A DNA stretch of 41,392 nucleotides. Source: Bacteroidota bacterium. Its GTDB lineage: Bacteria; Bacteroidota; Bacteroidia; Bacteroidales; Prolixibacteraceae. A model generated the notes under the pieces. It worked only from the letters and a program-made list of their open reading frames with translations, was not told the origin of the DNA and ran no database searches. The position numbers and the translations under genes are program-made. Shown here in pieces: positions 8,371-18,312 of the stretch. The first letter of the stretch is position 1, and each line of letters opens with the position of its first letter. The stretch is from positions 1 through 41,392 of the forward strand of contig JAJZSZ010000003.1 of assembly GCA_021849365.1 (NCBI GenBank), written 5' to 3'.

Positions 8371-9130
8371 TTGCTTTCGCTTCTTTTTCGAGGGTTCGAA
8401 CAATGGGAGTGAGTATTCTCTCTTCTAGTCCGTTGTGGTCGTTCAAATCGTATTCAAGGTCAAACAATTCAAATAATATCTGGTTCCGGTAAAACCGATC
8501 TTTGGTCGGGGGAAAATGCTTGATCAATAACTGTTTCAGGTCATCAAGTTTTTCCTCGATGTTCGAATGGTTGTCAATAAAATCGTCAATCCGGTAACGA
8601 AGAAGTTCCATACTCACTTCCTGTCCCTGCACTTTTTTGAAAAGTGAAAGGATGTAGGGAAAAACAGTTTTTTCTTCGAAGTTCATGTGTTCAATCACTT
8701 CATGCATATATTCCTTAAAGAAGGTGCGTAACAGGCGCGAATCCGGATTCTCTGTTTTTTCTATAAACCGGTCAATTAACTCATTAATGTACGGCAGCTT
8801 ATCCACCAAAAAATATTGGTGCCCGTTTTTCAGGTAATCGATTAGTTCTGGGATATACTCTTTTGATAAAAGTTCTGTGACAGAATAGGTATGGTCATTA
8901 AAAACATTAAGCACCAACAGCACAAACGAAGTGTTGAGATGATTCTTCTCGCAAACCTCTGCAATGTTTTTGTCACCAAAGCCAAGAGAAATGCCAAACC
9001 GCTCGATTACCAGCAGCAAACGCTGGTTGATCTGTATAATGTCGGCCATTCGCAAATCGCCGGTAATAAGTAGTTCACCGGTACGTGCCATATTGTCTGT
9101 TTTTTTTGCAAAATAACGAAATTTATCCAT
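8357..9130 (-). CDS. Hemerythrin (HHE) domain protein, probable sensor
   Basis: Metal-ligand-like motifs HEVIEHMNFEEKTVFPYI, NHSNIEEKL and HNGLEERILTPIV. The ORF is open from 9190; in-frame ATGs at 9130 or 9091 are more plausible starts. Its 3' end overlaps the start of the LuxR-type gene. Confidence 0.85.
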   Translation of the reverse strand: MDKFRYFAKKTDNMARTGELLITGDLRMADIIQINQRLLLVIERFGISLGFGDKNIAEVCEKNHLNTSFVLLVLNVFNDHTYSVTELLSKEYIPELIDYLKNGHQYFLVDKLPYINELIDRFIEKTENPDSRLLRTFFKEYMHEVIEHMNFEEKTVFPYILSLFKKVQGQEVSMELLRYRIDDFIDNHSNIEEKLDDLKQLLIKHFPPTKDRFYRNQILFELFDLEYDLNDHNGLEERILTPIVRTLEKEAKANGQN

Positions 9131-9363
9131 CTTGCCTGAATGCCGTTTTGACCTAAAGTCTGGCCTCGATTCTGAATTTTGAACCATCATAATATTCGAT
9201 AAGGTTGAGAAAGTGATTTATTAAATAGCTTGCCGGTATTGGTTTTATCAATTATTGTAATAGGGTATTATTATGGATTGACAACGAGTTAATTAGTTAG
9301 TTTTCAGGGCCTGGCAAACAGCTCCAAACGTATTGGAGTGATACCCGAATTGCCCGAGCCAAA

Positions 9364-9726
9364 CTAATTCAGGTGCCTCGGGGAGAAAGTCCCGAAATCG
9401 ACCTCTATTCTCGTAACGGAAATGAGCTCATTCTTGTTCCGATTTATGAAATTGCGGATTAAACTCTTGATCTCATCCAGCTCGCCCGAAGTAAAAAGTA
9501 GCTTCAATCCGCTATCGGGTATGGGAACCATTATCTTTCTACGATATACCGATACTTTATTTTGATGTTCGTAAAACAATCCGTCAATTTGCTCCAAATG
9601 ACTGAGAAAATGGTTCATCTTCATCTCAGACGAAAAATCATAAGAGAAGTTTCCGAATTCCAGATGAATTTTCTGACATTGGTTACAAGTAAAGATTTGC
9701 CCGTTTGCGCTGCTGTGTAAAATCAT
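9364..9726 (-). CDS. Conserved hypothetical protein with a CxxC motif
   Basis: 120 aa, begins MILHSSANGQIFTCNQCQKIHLEFGNFSYDF. Coding-like composition, no family confidently assigned. Confidence 0.65.
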   Translation of the reverse strand: MILHSSANGQIFTCNQCQKIHLEFGNFSYDFSSEMKMNHFLSHLEQIDGLFYEHQNKVSVYRRKIMVPIPDSGLKLLFTSGELDEIKSLIRNFINRNKNELISVTRIEVDFGTFSPRHLN

Positions 9727-10019
9727 AGTTCGAATTTTTCAATAATTATAGAGGCAAAAATATGCTGAATATGAAAAGGGATCAATCACTTAAAATAATG
9801 AAAAAGTCGATGGCAATCCCAACTAATGGTCATGCATTCCTCTGAAAAATTAATACAGAAACGAGTAGGCTTCACCTTACCACGCCTTGTTTCTATGCCA
9901 TTTATCTGCTTCAATCATAACATTTGGGGATAGCCCGAATTTATATCGCTATTAGTGGGGATTGATGCGAATTCCCCATTTCGGTTGCTTTGCCACAGAA
10001 ATTCAAACAACTGAAATCT

Positions 10020-11300
10020 ATGAAAAATATCGCAACCGGAATTCTGGTTTTACTGGCTGCCGGATGTCTGTCAGCAAATCCGGTTTATGGTCAGGAGCAG
10101 CCCGATTCGAGCCGGGTGGAACAAGGATTTAAGAAATACCGTTTTGGCGGGTATGGCGAAATATTATATCAGCACATGGATTATGGAGCCGACCGCTACA
10201 ATTACTCCAATGGCGCTCAACCCGACAATCGCTCACTAATCGGAATGCCACGTGCCGTCTTTTCGTTCGACTACAAGTTCCGAAACGACCTTATTTTTTC
10301 TACCGAGCTTGAATTTGAGCATGGCGGAACAGGTTCGGCAATGGAACTGGAATATGAAGAAGCCGGGGAATACGAAATGGAAGTGGAAAAAGCGGGCGAA
10401 GTGGTTCTGGAACAATTGCATTTTACAAAAATATTCAGGCCCTGGCTGAAAGTTCGCGCCGGGCACATGATTGTTCCGGTTGGACAAACCAACGCCCGCC
10501 ACGAATCGATTCGCTATTTTGGGACTTCCCGCCCGGAAAGCGAGACCAGCATCATTCCGCTCACCTGGCACGAAACCGGGATTTCTATACTTGGAAATTT
10601 CCGCAAGTGGTCGTATCAATTGATGCTCGTAAACGGATTGGATGCCAATGGCTTTACTTCGGCCTATTGGGTGAGGGAAGGCAAACAGGGCATTTTTGAA
10701 GAAGTAAAAATGACCGATCCGGCAGCCGTTGTACGCATTGAAAATTGGGGTCTGCGCCATTTGCGGCTATCGGCTTCGGCATACCTGGGAAACAGTACCG
10801 CCAACACCAGTAAATCCAGCGATATGAAAAAATACAATGGCCGGGTGGGGATCATTTCCGGTGATTTTGAATACAACAACCGCAAATTGATTGTCAGAGG
10901 AAACATCATCTCGGGCGACTTAAGCGATTCGTACCAGATTTCGGCCATCAATAAAACATTGTCGAAAAACATTCAGTATTCGCGCACCCCGGTGGCCAAA
11001 AATGCACTGGCTTACGGTGCAGAGGCTGGATACAGCTTCAGGCTTGGAAATTCAGGAGAGCGCATTATTCCGTTTGCCCGCTACGAATATTACAACTCGA
11101 TGGAAAAAACAGCAAGCGGAATGCATGCAGACGAACGCTTCAAGCGCGACCTTCTCACTGTTGGGCTCAACTACTACATAATGCCATCGCTGGCAATTAA
11201 AGCCGACTACTCTCACCGTCGCATTGGTTCAGGAAACTACAACAACGAAAATACATTGGGTCTGGCCCTTGTTTACACCGGCTGGATGCTTCAGAAATAA
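10020..11300 (+). CDS. Outer membrane porin-like beta-barrel protein
   Basis: Signal peptide MKNIATGILVLLAAGCLSANPVYGQ; KYRFGGYGEILYQH, FSTELEFEHGG, VRAGHMIVPVGQTN, alternating barrel-like strands, C-terminal aromatic-rich strands. ORF open from 9990. Confidence 0.85.
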   Translation: MKNIATGILVLLAAGCLSANPVYGQEQPDSSRVEQGFKKYRFGGYGEILYQHMDYGADRYNYSNGAQPDNRSLIGMPRAVFSFDYKFRNDLIFSTELEFEHGGTGSAMELEYEEAGEYEMEVEKAGEVVLEQLHFTKIFRPWLKVRAGHMIVPVGQTNARHESIRYFGTSRPESETSIIPLTWHETGISILGNFRKWSYQLMLVNGLDANGFTSAYWVREGKQGIFEEVKMTDPAAVVRIENWGLRHLRLSASAYLGNSTANTSKSSDMKKYNGRVGIISGDFEYNNRKLIVRGNIISGDLSDSYQISAINKTLSKNIQYSRTPVAKNALAYGAEAGYSFRLGNSGERIIPFARYEYYNSMEKTASGMHADERFKRDLLTVGLNYYIMPSLAIKADYSHRRIGSGNYNNENTLGLALVYTGWMLQK

Positions 11301-11323
11301 ATTCAAACTCAAAATTTACTACT

Positions 11324-12436
11324 ATGAAAAAATACCTCGGACTTTTTATTTTGCTAAATGTACTCTTTGTAGCTTGTTCTAAAGATGACGGTTCTGACAA
11401 CGAGGACAATGAAGAATACAATTACACCAGTATTCTGAACGACTACGTTGACAACACGGTGATTGCCACTTATGCTTCGATGAAAGATAATTCGAAAATT
11501 TTGCTGGCCGATGCGAAAAAATTTATAGCAAGCGGTTCACAAACCGACCTCGACGCAACCTGTGCTGCCTGGAAAGCAACCCGCAAACCCTGGGAAAGCA
11601 GCGAAGCCTTTTTATTTGGCCCTGCCGATTACAAAGACATCGATCCGCTGATCGACTCGTGGCCGCTCGACCAAACCCAGCTCGACCAGGTTTTGGCTGG
11701 GAAACAGGAATTGACGGCCGAATTTGTGCGCAATGGTTTGGGTGCCGGATTGCGAGGTTTTCATACCATCGAATACTTGATTTTCCGCGACGGATCGCCG
11801 CGCAACGCTGCCGAAATTACTGCCCGCGAAAAACAATACCTGACAGCGGTTACCGAAGTTTTACGCGACGATTGCATCACCCTTTGGGCATTTTGGGCTG
11901 GCGTAAAATCGGGATCAGAAGAAGCCGAAATACTGGAAAACATCGATGTTTCTGTTGGAACGCCTTATGCCACTGAGTTCAAAAACTCGGGGACAGCTGG
12001 TAGCCGCTATCTCTCGCAAACCAGCGCAGTGGAGGAAATTTTGCAAGGCATGATCGACATTGCCAATGAAGTGGGCAGCCAGAAAATTGCTGGTCCGGTA
12101 AAAAGTCAGAATGTGCTCGACGTGGAATCGTGGTTTAGCTGGAACTCGCTGACCGACTTCACCAATAACGTGCACAGCATCGAAAATGCGTATATCAACG
12201 GATACGATGGCTCAACTCCCGGAGCAAGCCTTTCTGCTTTTGTCAAAGAAATTGATGCAACAATCGATTCGGAAGTAAAAGCAAAGATTGCCGCTGCGAA
12301 AACCGCCATCAATGCCATTCCGGCTCCATTCCGCAACAGTTTAAACAATACCGAGAAAACCAGCGCGGCCATTGCTGCCATGAGCGATCTGGAAACGGTA
12401 TTGACACAAAAAGTACTGCCATTGGTGGTTGACTAA
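11324..12436 (+). CDS. Imelysin family lipoprotein (peptidase M75/EfeO-like)
   Basis: 370 aa. Lipobox VAC; canonical GxHxxE motif in GLRGFHTIEYLIF; imelysin-like helical C-terminus. Confidence 0.92.
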   Translation: MKKYLGLFILLNVLFVACSKDDGSDNEDNEEYNYTSILNDYVDNTVIATYASMKDNSKILLADAKKFIASGSQTDLDATCAAWKATRKPWESSEAFLFGPADYKDIDPLIDSWPLDQTQLDQVLAGKQELTAEFVRNGLGAGLRGFHTIEYLIFRDGSPRNAAEITAREKQYLTAVTEVLRDDCITLWAFWAGVKSGSEEAEILENIDVSVGTPYATEFKNSGTAGSRYLSQTSAVEEILQGMIDIANEVGSQKIAGPVKSQNVLDVESWFSWNSLTDFTNNVHSIENAYINGYDGSTPGASLSAFVKEIDATIDSEVKAKIAAAKTAINAIPAPFRNSLNNTEKTSAAIAAMSDLETVLTQKVLPLVVD

Positions 12437-12469
12437 TCTCCGTTTAAAAATAAAGTTATTCAAAACCGG

Positions 12470-13891
12470 ATGTTTAAGTATCATAAAATAGGTTTATTAG
12501 TATTTGTTATCTTTCTTTTTCTGGTGAGCCTGATTTTTCAGGCTTGCCAAAAGGAAGAGGAAAATGTTATTCTCACTCCCGGAGGACGAGTCGCATTGCC
12601 TTCTGAACTTTCAGCAGGAAACTCCACCATTTTCTCATCAACCAGCAAGGCTTTCGATACGCCAGCCAATTGGGTAACTGGCAGCCTGATGGATTTATTC
12701 CTGAAAGGCGATGCGTTGTACGACAATCCGCGTGTTTCAGGTGAAAATACAACCAGCGGTGGGCTTGGACCTGTTTATGCCGGGTATTCGTGCGCCAGTT
12801 GCCACAACGACGCGGGACGAACCCGCTCAACACTTTTTACCGCTGGAGGATCAGGCCCATATGGCTTTTCATCATTCTTGACATTTATTAGAACACCCAA
12901 CGACCAGAATTTCAGGCAATATGGACGAGTATTGCACGACCAGGCAGTTTATGGTTCAAAGCCTGAAGGAAAACTTCGGGTAACATATACAGAAAAAGAA
13001 TACAGTTTTCCCGATGGTGAAAAGTACAGCCTCATCACGCCACATTACGAAATCTACGATTGGTATGCCGATTCAATCCCATTGGATCAGATTGAATTAA
13101 GTGTTCGCGTGCCCTTACGCCATGTTGGCATGGGATTAATGATGGCGCTCGACCAAAACGAAATCTTACGATTAGCTACCATTCAATATCCCGAATACGG
13201 AATTTCAGGAAAAGTGAACTGGGTACCGGAACGAAACAAAAAATACCTCGGGTTGTCGGGACACAAGGCGCAACACGCTGATCTGACCGTAGAGCTTGGT
13301 TTTAGTTCTGATTTGGGCGTAACTAATGACCGGTTTCCACACGAAGTTGCGGAAGGACAAAGCCAGGTTAATGGAAATTATGGCATTCAGGCTACAACTA
13401 AAGAAATGGCGGCAGTCGATTTTTATATGCACGCGCTGGGCGTTCCGGCACGCCGGGCTGTTACCAATCCGGTGGTACAAAAAGGTGAAGAATTGTTCTA
13501 TCAGGCCAAATGCAACCTTTGCCATACGCCCACTTTACATACCAAAGCCGGAGGCGTTCAGTTGATCGACGGAACCAATGTGCCGTGGCTCGGAAGCCAG
13601 GTTATCCATCCTTATTCCGACTATTTGCTGCACGACATGGGTCCCGAACTGGGCGACGATTACTCGCAGTTTAATGCAACCGGTGACGAATGGCGAACCA
13701 CCCCTCTCTGGGGCGCCGGTTTGCAGGAAATAGTGAACGGTCACAGCAATTTTTTGCACGATGGCCGGGCCCGCAACTTTGTTGAAGCCATTATGTGGCA
13801 CGGCGGCGAGGGCGACGTGTCGCGCCAAAAATTCAGTAAAATGACCAAAGAAGAGCGGGAAACGCTGATCATGTTCCTGCGTTCGCTTTAA
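12470..13891 (+). CDS. Di-heme oxidoreductase (DHOR), lipoprotein
   Basis: 473 aa. CASCHND and CNLCHT heme motifs; WGAGLQEIVNGHSNFLHDGRARNFVEAIMWHGGEGDVSRQKFSKM. Paralogous to the DHOR at 4844-6211. Confidence 0.9.
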   Translation: MFKYHKIGLLVFVIFLFLVSLIFQACQKEEENVILTPGGRVALPSELSAGNSTIFSSTSKAFDTPANWVTGSLMDLFLKGDALYDNPRVSGENTTSGGLGPVYAGYSCASCHNDAGRTRSTLFTAGGSGPYGFSSFLTFIRTPNDQNFRQYGRVLHDQAVYGSKPEGKLRVTYTEKEYSFPDGEKYSLITPHYEIYDWYADSIPLDQIELSVRVPLRHVGMGLMMALDQNEILRLATIQYPEYGISGKVNWVPERNKKYLGLSGHKAQHADLTVELGFSSDLGVTNDRFPHEVAEGQSQVNGNYGIQATTKEMAAVDFYMHALGVPARRAVTNPVVQKGEELFYQAKCNLCHTPTLHTKAGGVQLIDGTNVPWLGSQVIHPYSDYLLHDMGPELGDDYSQFNATGDEWRTTPLWGAGLQEIVNGHSNFLHDGRARNFVEAIMWHGGEGDVSRQKFSKMTKEERETLIMFLRSL

Positions 13892-13926
13892 GCTCAATCA
13901 TACGAAAATAAAATCAACCTTATTCA

Positions 13927-15111
13927 ATGAATACATTTTTAAAAACTGAAACCAAATCACTTGTTTTCGATCAGGGACGATTTGACAATGCCATGGTTGC
14001 CTACTCGCGGTTCGATGGTGAAGATTCAACCGAATTTAATCTTATCGTTACTCCTGATTCAGGATACAGCTTTCCCGAGCAACTGACAGCCGTTGAAAAA
14101 ACGCTGAAGCATTTCTTGAAAGAACAGGAACTGAACGACGAATCGGTCGTTTTCAAGCGCTTTTTTGTGAGCGATTATTCCAACCAAGCCGAAATACATG
14201 ATCGGATCGACAGCTGGCGGTATGTTTGCGCCACATCAGTCGTTCAGCAAGTGCCCTTGTGTGGTGCAAAAGTGGTGCTTTGGGTGGTTTTGCTTGAAGG
14301 ATCGGTCACCCGCAAAAACCTGAACCCAAATAACCTGATCATGAGCCGAAACGGGTATAACCACCTTTTCACCACTCAAATGTTCGATGTGAAGGCCAAG
14401 GGAAGCTCATTTGGGCAAAGCCTGGAAATCTTTCAGGACTACCAGGAAACACTTCAGGAACAAAACCTTTCGATGGCCGAGAATTGCATCCGCACTTGGA
14501 TTTATGTGCGCGACATCGACAACAATTACGCCGGAATGGTAACTGCCCGAAACCAGATTTTTCAATCGGAAAACCTGACCAAAGACACCCATTTTATTGC
14601 CAGTACCGGAATTGAAGGACGACATGTCAACACCGATGTGCTGGTGTTGATGGATGCTTATTCGGTTGGAGGAATTGAACCGGAACAAATTACCTTTCTG
14701 AAAGCTCCAACCCATTTGAATCCGACTCACGAATACGGCGTGGCTTTCGAACGCGGAACGGTTGTTCATTACGGTGACCGAGATCATATTTTTATTTCGG
14801 GAACAGCAAGTATTGATAACAGTGGCCAAATTGTGCATACCGAGAATATCGCAGGACAAACAGAGCGCGCCTTTGATAATGTGCGTGCTTTGCTAGTAGA
14901 AGTCGGGGCTACTTTAAATGATCTTTCCCATCTGATTGTATACGTCCGCGATTTGGCAGATTCACCGCTTATCGAACAATACATCGAACTGAATTATCCG
15001 TTCATTCCGCGGGTCATTGTTCAGGCCCCGGTGTGCCGCCCCGGCTGGCTCATCGAGATTGAAGGAATTGCCATAAAAGCCACCCGTAATCCGAAATTCA
15101 ACAACTATTAA
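13927..15111 (+). CDS. RidA/YjgF-like (possibly tandem RidA/chorismatase-like) protein
   Basis: 394 aa. C-terminal IFISGTASIDNSGQIVHTENIAGQTERAFDNVRALLVEVGATLNDLSHLIVYVRDLAD...IPRVIVQAPVCRPGWLIEIEGIAI is RidA-like. The N-terminal half is a related-looking but divergent domain. Confidence 0.82.
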   Translation: MNTFLKTETKSLVFDQGRFDNAMVAYSRFDGEDSTEFNLIVTPDSGYSFPEQLTAVEKTLKHFLKEQELNDESVVFKRFFVSDYSNQAEIHDRIDSWRYVCATSVVQQVPLCGAKVVLWVVLLEGSVTRKNLNPNNLIMSRNGYNHLFTTQMFDVKAKGSSFGQSLEIFQDYQETLQEQNLSMAENCIRTWIYVRDIDNNYAGMVTARNQIFQSENLTKDTHFIASTGIEGRHVNTDVLVLMDAYSVGGIEPEQITFLKAPTHLNPTHEYGVAFERGTVVHYGDRDHIFISGTASIDNSGQIVHTENIAGQTERAFDNVRALLVEVGATLNDLSHLIVYVRDLADSPLIEQYIELNYPFIPRVIVQAPVCRPGWLIEIEGIAIKATRNPKFNNY

Positions 15112-15122
15112 ATCAACCTATT

Positions 15123-16361
15123 ATGTGTAAAATTTCAGGATTATTGGTTTTGCTGGCTTTTAGTTTATCTGCTTTTGCCCAAAATGCAATCGATAAAAAC
15201 AAACAAACCAACACCGACAAATACATTGAAAATGGTTTGATTTCCTTAGCCGGAAAAGATGGGGTGACCTGGCAAACCCGGGCAGGCGATTTTCTTTTCA
15301 AACCTTATACACTGATTCAGACACGCGGCATTTTTAACTATTACGACGATGAGGGATTGGATCTCGCCGAACAGGATAATGTGCTGAATACCGGATTCGA
15401 AATTCCGTACGCACTGGTAGGTTTCGCCGGAAAAGCATTCAATAAGATAACGTTCAATGTGGCCATCAATGCGGCAGCCTCAGGGGCCGTTTTGCTTAAC
15501 CAGGCCTGGTTCGATGTCAACCTGCGAGACGAACTCAGGTTCAGGATCGGGAAATTTAAAACGCCGTTCAACCAGGCATTTCTGGTTCAAAATGGCCAAA
15601 CGCTTTTTCCGATTTTGCCCGCTTCGCTCACCACACGGGTCAATCTGCCTTACGACATTAATTCGGTAAACCCTAAACTGTCAACCGGATTCGATATTGG
15701 TGTGCAAATGCACGGTTTGCTGAATAAAAAATTGGAATACCAACTAGGTATTTTTAACGGTACGGGCATCGACGTAAATACCGCGACCGGAACGCTCGGT
15801 GACGACAACGGTTTGCCCGCATTGCTTTATATGGGCAGACTGGCGTATATGCCGTGGGGTTTGATGCCTCAACACCAGGGCGATCCGTCGAACTTCGATA
15901 AAAAAGCGCTTTTGCTGGCGGCTTCGGCTGGCTATGGCGTTGAAGCCAACTACGAAAGTAGCAACGATTTTCATGCCGGGCTGGAATATTCGCTTCTTTA
16001 CAAACGCTGGTTTGTTTCAGGAGAAGCCTATTTGCTCAATATGGATTTTGTTGAACGACAAAAGGTATCTCCGGTTTACTCGTTCTGGGGAAGCTATATT
16101 CAGGCAGGCTATTTCCTGAATAAAAAGGTACAACCGGCTATCCGGCTTGATGTCATGGACCGCAACTCAGTTTCGAACAAAGGAATTTTGTACATGCCAG
16201 CCGCCGGATTTAATTACTATGTTTCGGGGCACAACCTGAAAATGCAGGCGATGTACCAATATCTCGGAAAAGCAGGGCAAAGTAGCGTAAGCCTGGCCAA
16301 CGACGACGATAACGGCATGTCGGAACACCAGTTTTGCCTTCAGTTCCAGTTTGCATTTTAA
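15123..16361 (+). CDS. Porin, phosphate-selective porin O/P-like
   Basis: 412 aa. Signal peptide; LFKPYTLIQTRGIFNYY, FDVNLRDELRFRIGKFKTPFNQAFL, C-terminal LQFQFAF. Confidence 0.88.
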   Translation: MCKISGLLVLLAFSLSAFAQNAIDKNKQTNTDKYIENGLISLAGKDGVTWQTRAGDFLFKPYTLIQTRGIFNYYDDEGLDLAEQDNVLNTGFEIPYALVGFAGKAFNKITFNVAINAAASGAVLLNQAWFDVNLRDELRFRIGKFKTPFNQAFLVQNGQTLFPILPASLTTRVNLPYDINSVNPKLSTGFDIGVQMHGLLNKKLEYQLGIFNGTGIDVNTATGTLGDDNGLPALLYMGRLAYMPWGLMPQHQGDPSNFDKKALLLAASAGYGVEANYESSNDFHAGLEYSLLYKRWFVSGEAYLLNMDFVERQKVSPVYSFWGSYIQAGYFLNKKVQPAIRLDVMDRNSVSNKGILYMPAAGFNYYVSGHNLKMQAMYQYLGKAGQSSVSLANDDDNGMSEHQFCLQFQFAF

Positions 16362-16372
16362 ACGGGCGCGCC

Positions 16373-17062
16373 ATGTTTCGAACAAACCAAATTCTACTTT
16401 CTTTATTCATGGCCTTTGCTTTTTACGCGTGTGTTCATGAATACGTTCCTGAAGAAAAGTCAAGCTGGAATATTAGGGCCGAACTTTCGTTTGCCGATGC
16501 GCAATATTGGCCATTGGGCCAGCAAATAAGGCTTGGCGCTTTTGCTTCGGGCGATACCAAAAATCCGGTTGCGAGCATTGGCATTGAAAAGCCAGTTTCA
16601 GGAAAGGCAGTAGTGGCCATTGGGGCCGTACCTGAAGGAACTTACCTGGTGAAAGTGTATGTTACCGAAAACACCGTTTTCAAAGCCGATATCGCCGATC
16701 TTGGCGAGTTCAACGTGAATTCGGATCAGGCTTTAACAAAAAATGACATTAAACTGGTAACATTCAGTCGGATACAGCAGCAAATATTGAATTCGTGCAT
16801 TTTATGCCACGGAGGATCAAGCGGCCAGCTCGCAGCCAACCTCAACCTGATGCCCGGGAAAAGCTACACCCAACTGGTAGGTATTCCGGCGTATAAAAAT
16901 GCTTCTTTTCTGCGCGTGCATGCCGGATCGGGCAACTACAGCTACCTGTATAAAGTGTTGAACAAAGACATCGATTTCGACCATGCGGCAAGCAGTTCGG
17001 CCTCTTCAGCCGATAAACAACTAATTTTTGACTGGATAAATGATGGTGCAAAAAATAATTAA
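16373..17062 (+). CDS. Small c-type cytochrome-like lipoprotein (one CXXCH)
   Basis: Begins MFRTNQILLSLFMAFAFYACVHE; heme motif NSCILCHGG; ends WINDGAKNN. The upstream ATG at 16334 would overlap the porin. Confidence 0.8.
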   Translation: MFRTNQILLSLFMAFAFYACVHEYVPEEKSSWNIRAELSFADAQYWPLGQQIRLGAFASGDTKNPVASIGIEKPVSGKAVVAIGAVPEGTYLVKVYVTENTVFKADIADLGEFNVNSDQALTKNDIKLVTFSRIQQQILNSCILCHGGSSGQLAANLNLMPGKSYTQLVGIPAYKNASFLRVHAGSGNYSYLYKVLNKDIDFDHAASSSASSADKQLIFDWINDGAKNN

Positions 17063-17420
17063 ACGAAACTGGCTTTTGCTGCTTTTTATGGGGTTGACAT
17101 CGCTTCAGGCTTGTTACTACGACGTGGTTATTGAAGCGGGCGAAGCCACCACTCAAACCCGAAGTTTTAGCAGCGATGTGTTGCCCATTCTGAAATCGAC
17201 CTGTGTCTCATGTCACGAGGGAACGACGACCTTGCCCGATTTACGTGATGCAAATGCTTACAAATCTATCGTGCGGGGAAATTACGTCTCCGTTTCTGAT
17301 CCAGAAAACAGTGCTCTTATCCAGAAAATTCGGTCAGGTCATCCTTATTCCAACGCTTTAACCGAAAGCGAGATTCAGCGAATAGTTGGTTGGATAAAAG
17401 AAGGAGCACAGAATAATTAA
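17040..17420 (+). CDS. Small c-type cytochrome-like lipoprotein (one CXXCH)
   Basis: 126 aa. LQAC lipobox; STCVSCHEG heme motif; ends WIKEGAQNN. Start overlaps the previous gene by 23 nt. Confidence 0.85.
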   Translation: MMVQKIIKRNWLLLLFMGLTSLQACYYDVVIEAGEATTQTRSFSSDVLPILKSTCVSCHEGTTTLPDLRDANAYKSIVRGNYVSVSDPENSALIQKIRSGHPYSNALTESEIQRIVGWIKEGAQNN

Positions 17421-17421
17421 A

Positions 17422-18312
17422 TTGATCCAGATGATTATCAGGAATATATATACGTTTTTTCTCATCGTTATAACTGGCTTGCTGACCTCAATCTCGGTGC
17501 AGGCACAGGACGATGCGCCAATTTCATGCATCTGGGGAGCCCGGCTGGCCAATCATCAAACAGCAGAGCTTAGCCACAAAGGCACCACTACGATGTTCAT
17601 TGTCCATTATTTTGATCTGATCACAGCCAACGGAATCGGTGATTGGTTTGGCGTTTACGGCTCATCGAATATCCAGATGGGTTTTGAACGCAGTTTTGGT
17701 AAGAACGTCTCGGCTTTTTACTATACCGAAAAGCTGAACAAAACACATGAATTGGGTGCGAGGTTTCAACTCACCCGCCAAACATTGAGCGATGCTTCGC
17801 CGGTAAGTTCAGCCTTGTCGTTTTCGGTTTCAGCCGATGCGCGCAATAAGAAGTTTTTTGGCGACAATTTCTATTTCATCAATCGCTTTTTCTTTACCAC
17901 GCAACTGGCCGTCTCGCGACAAATTTCGCCACGGGTGCAAGTCATGTCGAACACTACTTTTGTGCATTTCAACATTGTTCCCGACCGTTCGTATTCCGAT
18001 TTTTTGGCTGAAAGTTTTTCGCTGGCCTGGCGCGCCAACCGTAAAACATCGCTCTATGCCTCGTGCGATTTTCCACTGGGAGTGGCTTCTGCCGCCAGCG
18101 AAACACCTCAGAAACCTATGCCTGTTTATGCACTGGGAACCATTTTAGCAACCCCCACACATAATTTTCAGGTTTTTGTGAGCAACGCCAACCAAATCAG
18201 TATGGGGAAAGAATATTTAAACAATCATTCCGGGTTCTCGCTTGATGCGCTGCGCATTGGATTCAGTATTCAAGTGAAAATCGGGAAAAGCAAAAAAACA
18301 CACGCCTCATGA
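17422..18312 (+). CDS. Beta-barrel protein, DUF5777-like
   Basis: 296 aa. Signal peptide; ADLI-type barrel region HYFDLITANGIGDWFGVYGSSNIQMGFERSFGKNVSAFYYTEKLNKTHELGARFQL. Family assigned from memory of the pattern. Confidence 0.7.
   Translation: MIQMIIRNIYTFFLIVITGLLTSISVQAQDDAPISCIWGARLANHQTAELSHKGTTTMFIVHYFDLITANGIGDWFGVYGSSNIQMGFERSFGKNVSAFYYTEKLNKTHELGARFQLTRQTLSDASPVSSALSFSVSADARNKKFFGDNFYFINRFFFTTQLAVSRQISPRVQVMSNTTFVHFNIVPDRSYSDFLAESFSLAWRANRKTSLYASCDFPLGVASAASETPQKPMPVYALGTILATPTHNFQVFVSNANQISMGKEYLNNHSGFSLDALRIGFSIQVKIGKSKKTHAS

Noticed and set aside
10236-10972. Minus-strand ORFs inside the porin gene
   Set aside because: Antisense to a long porin-like CDS with signal peptide; no recognisable domains.
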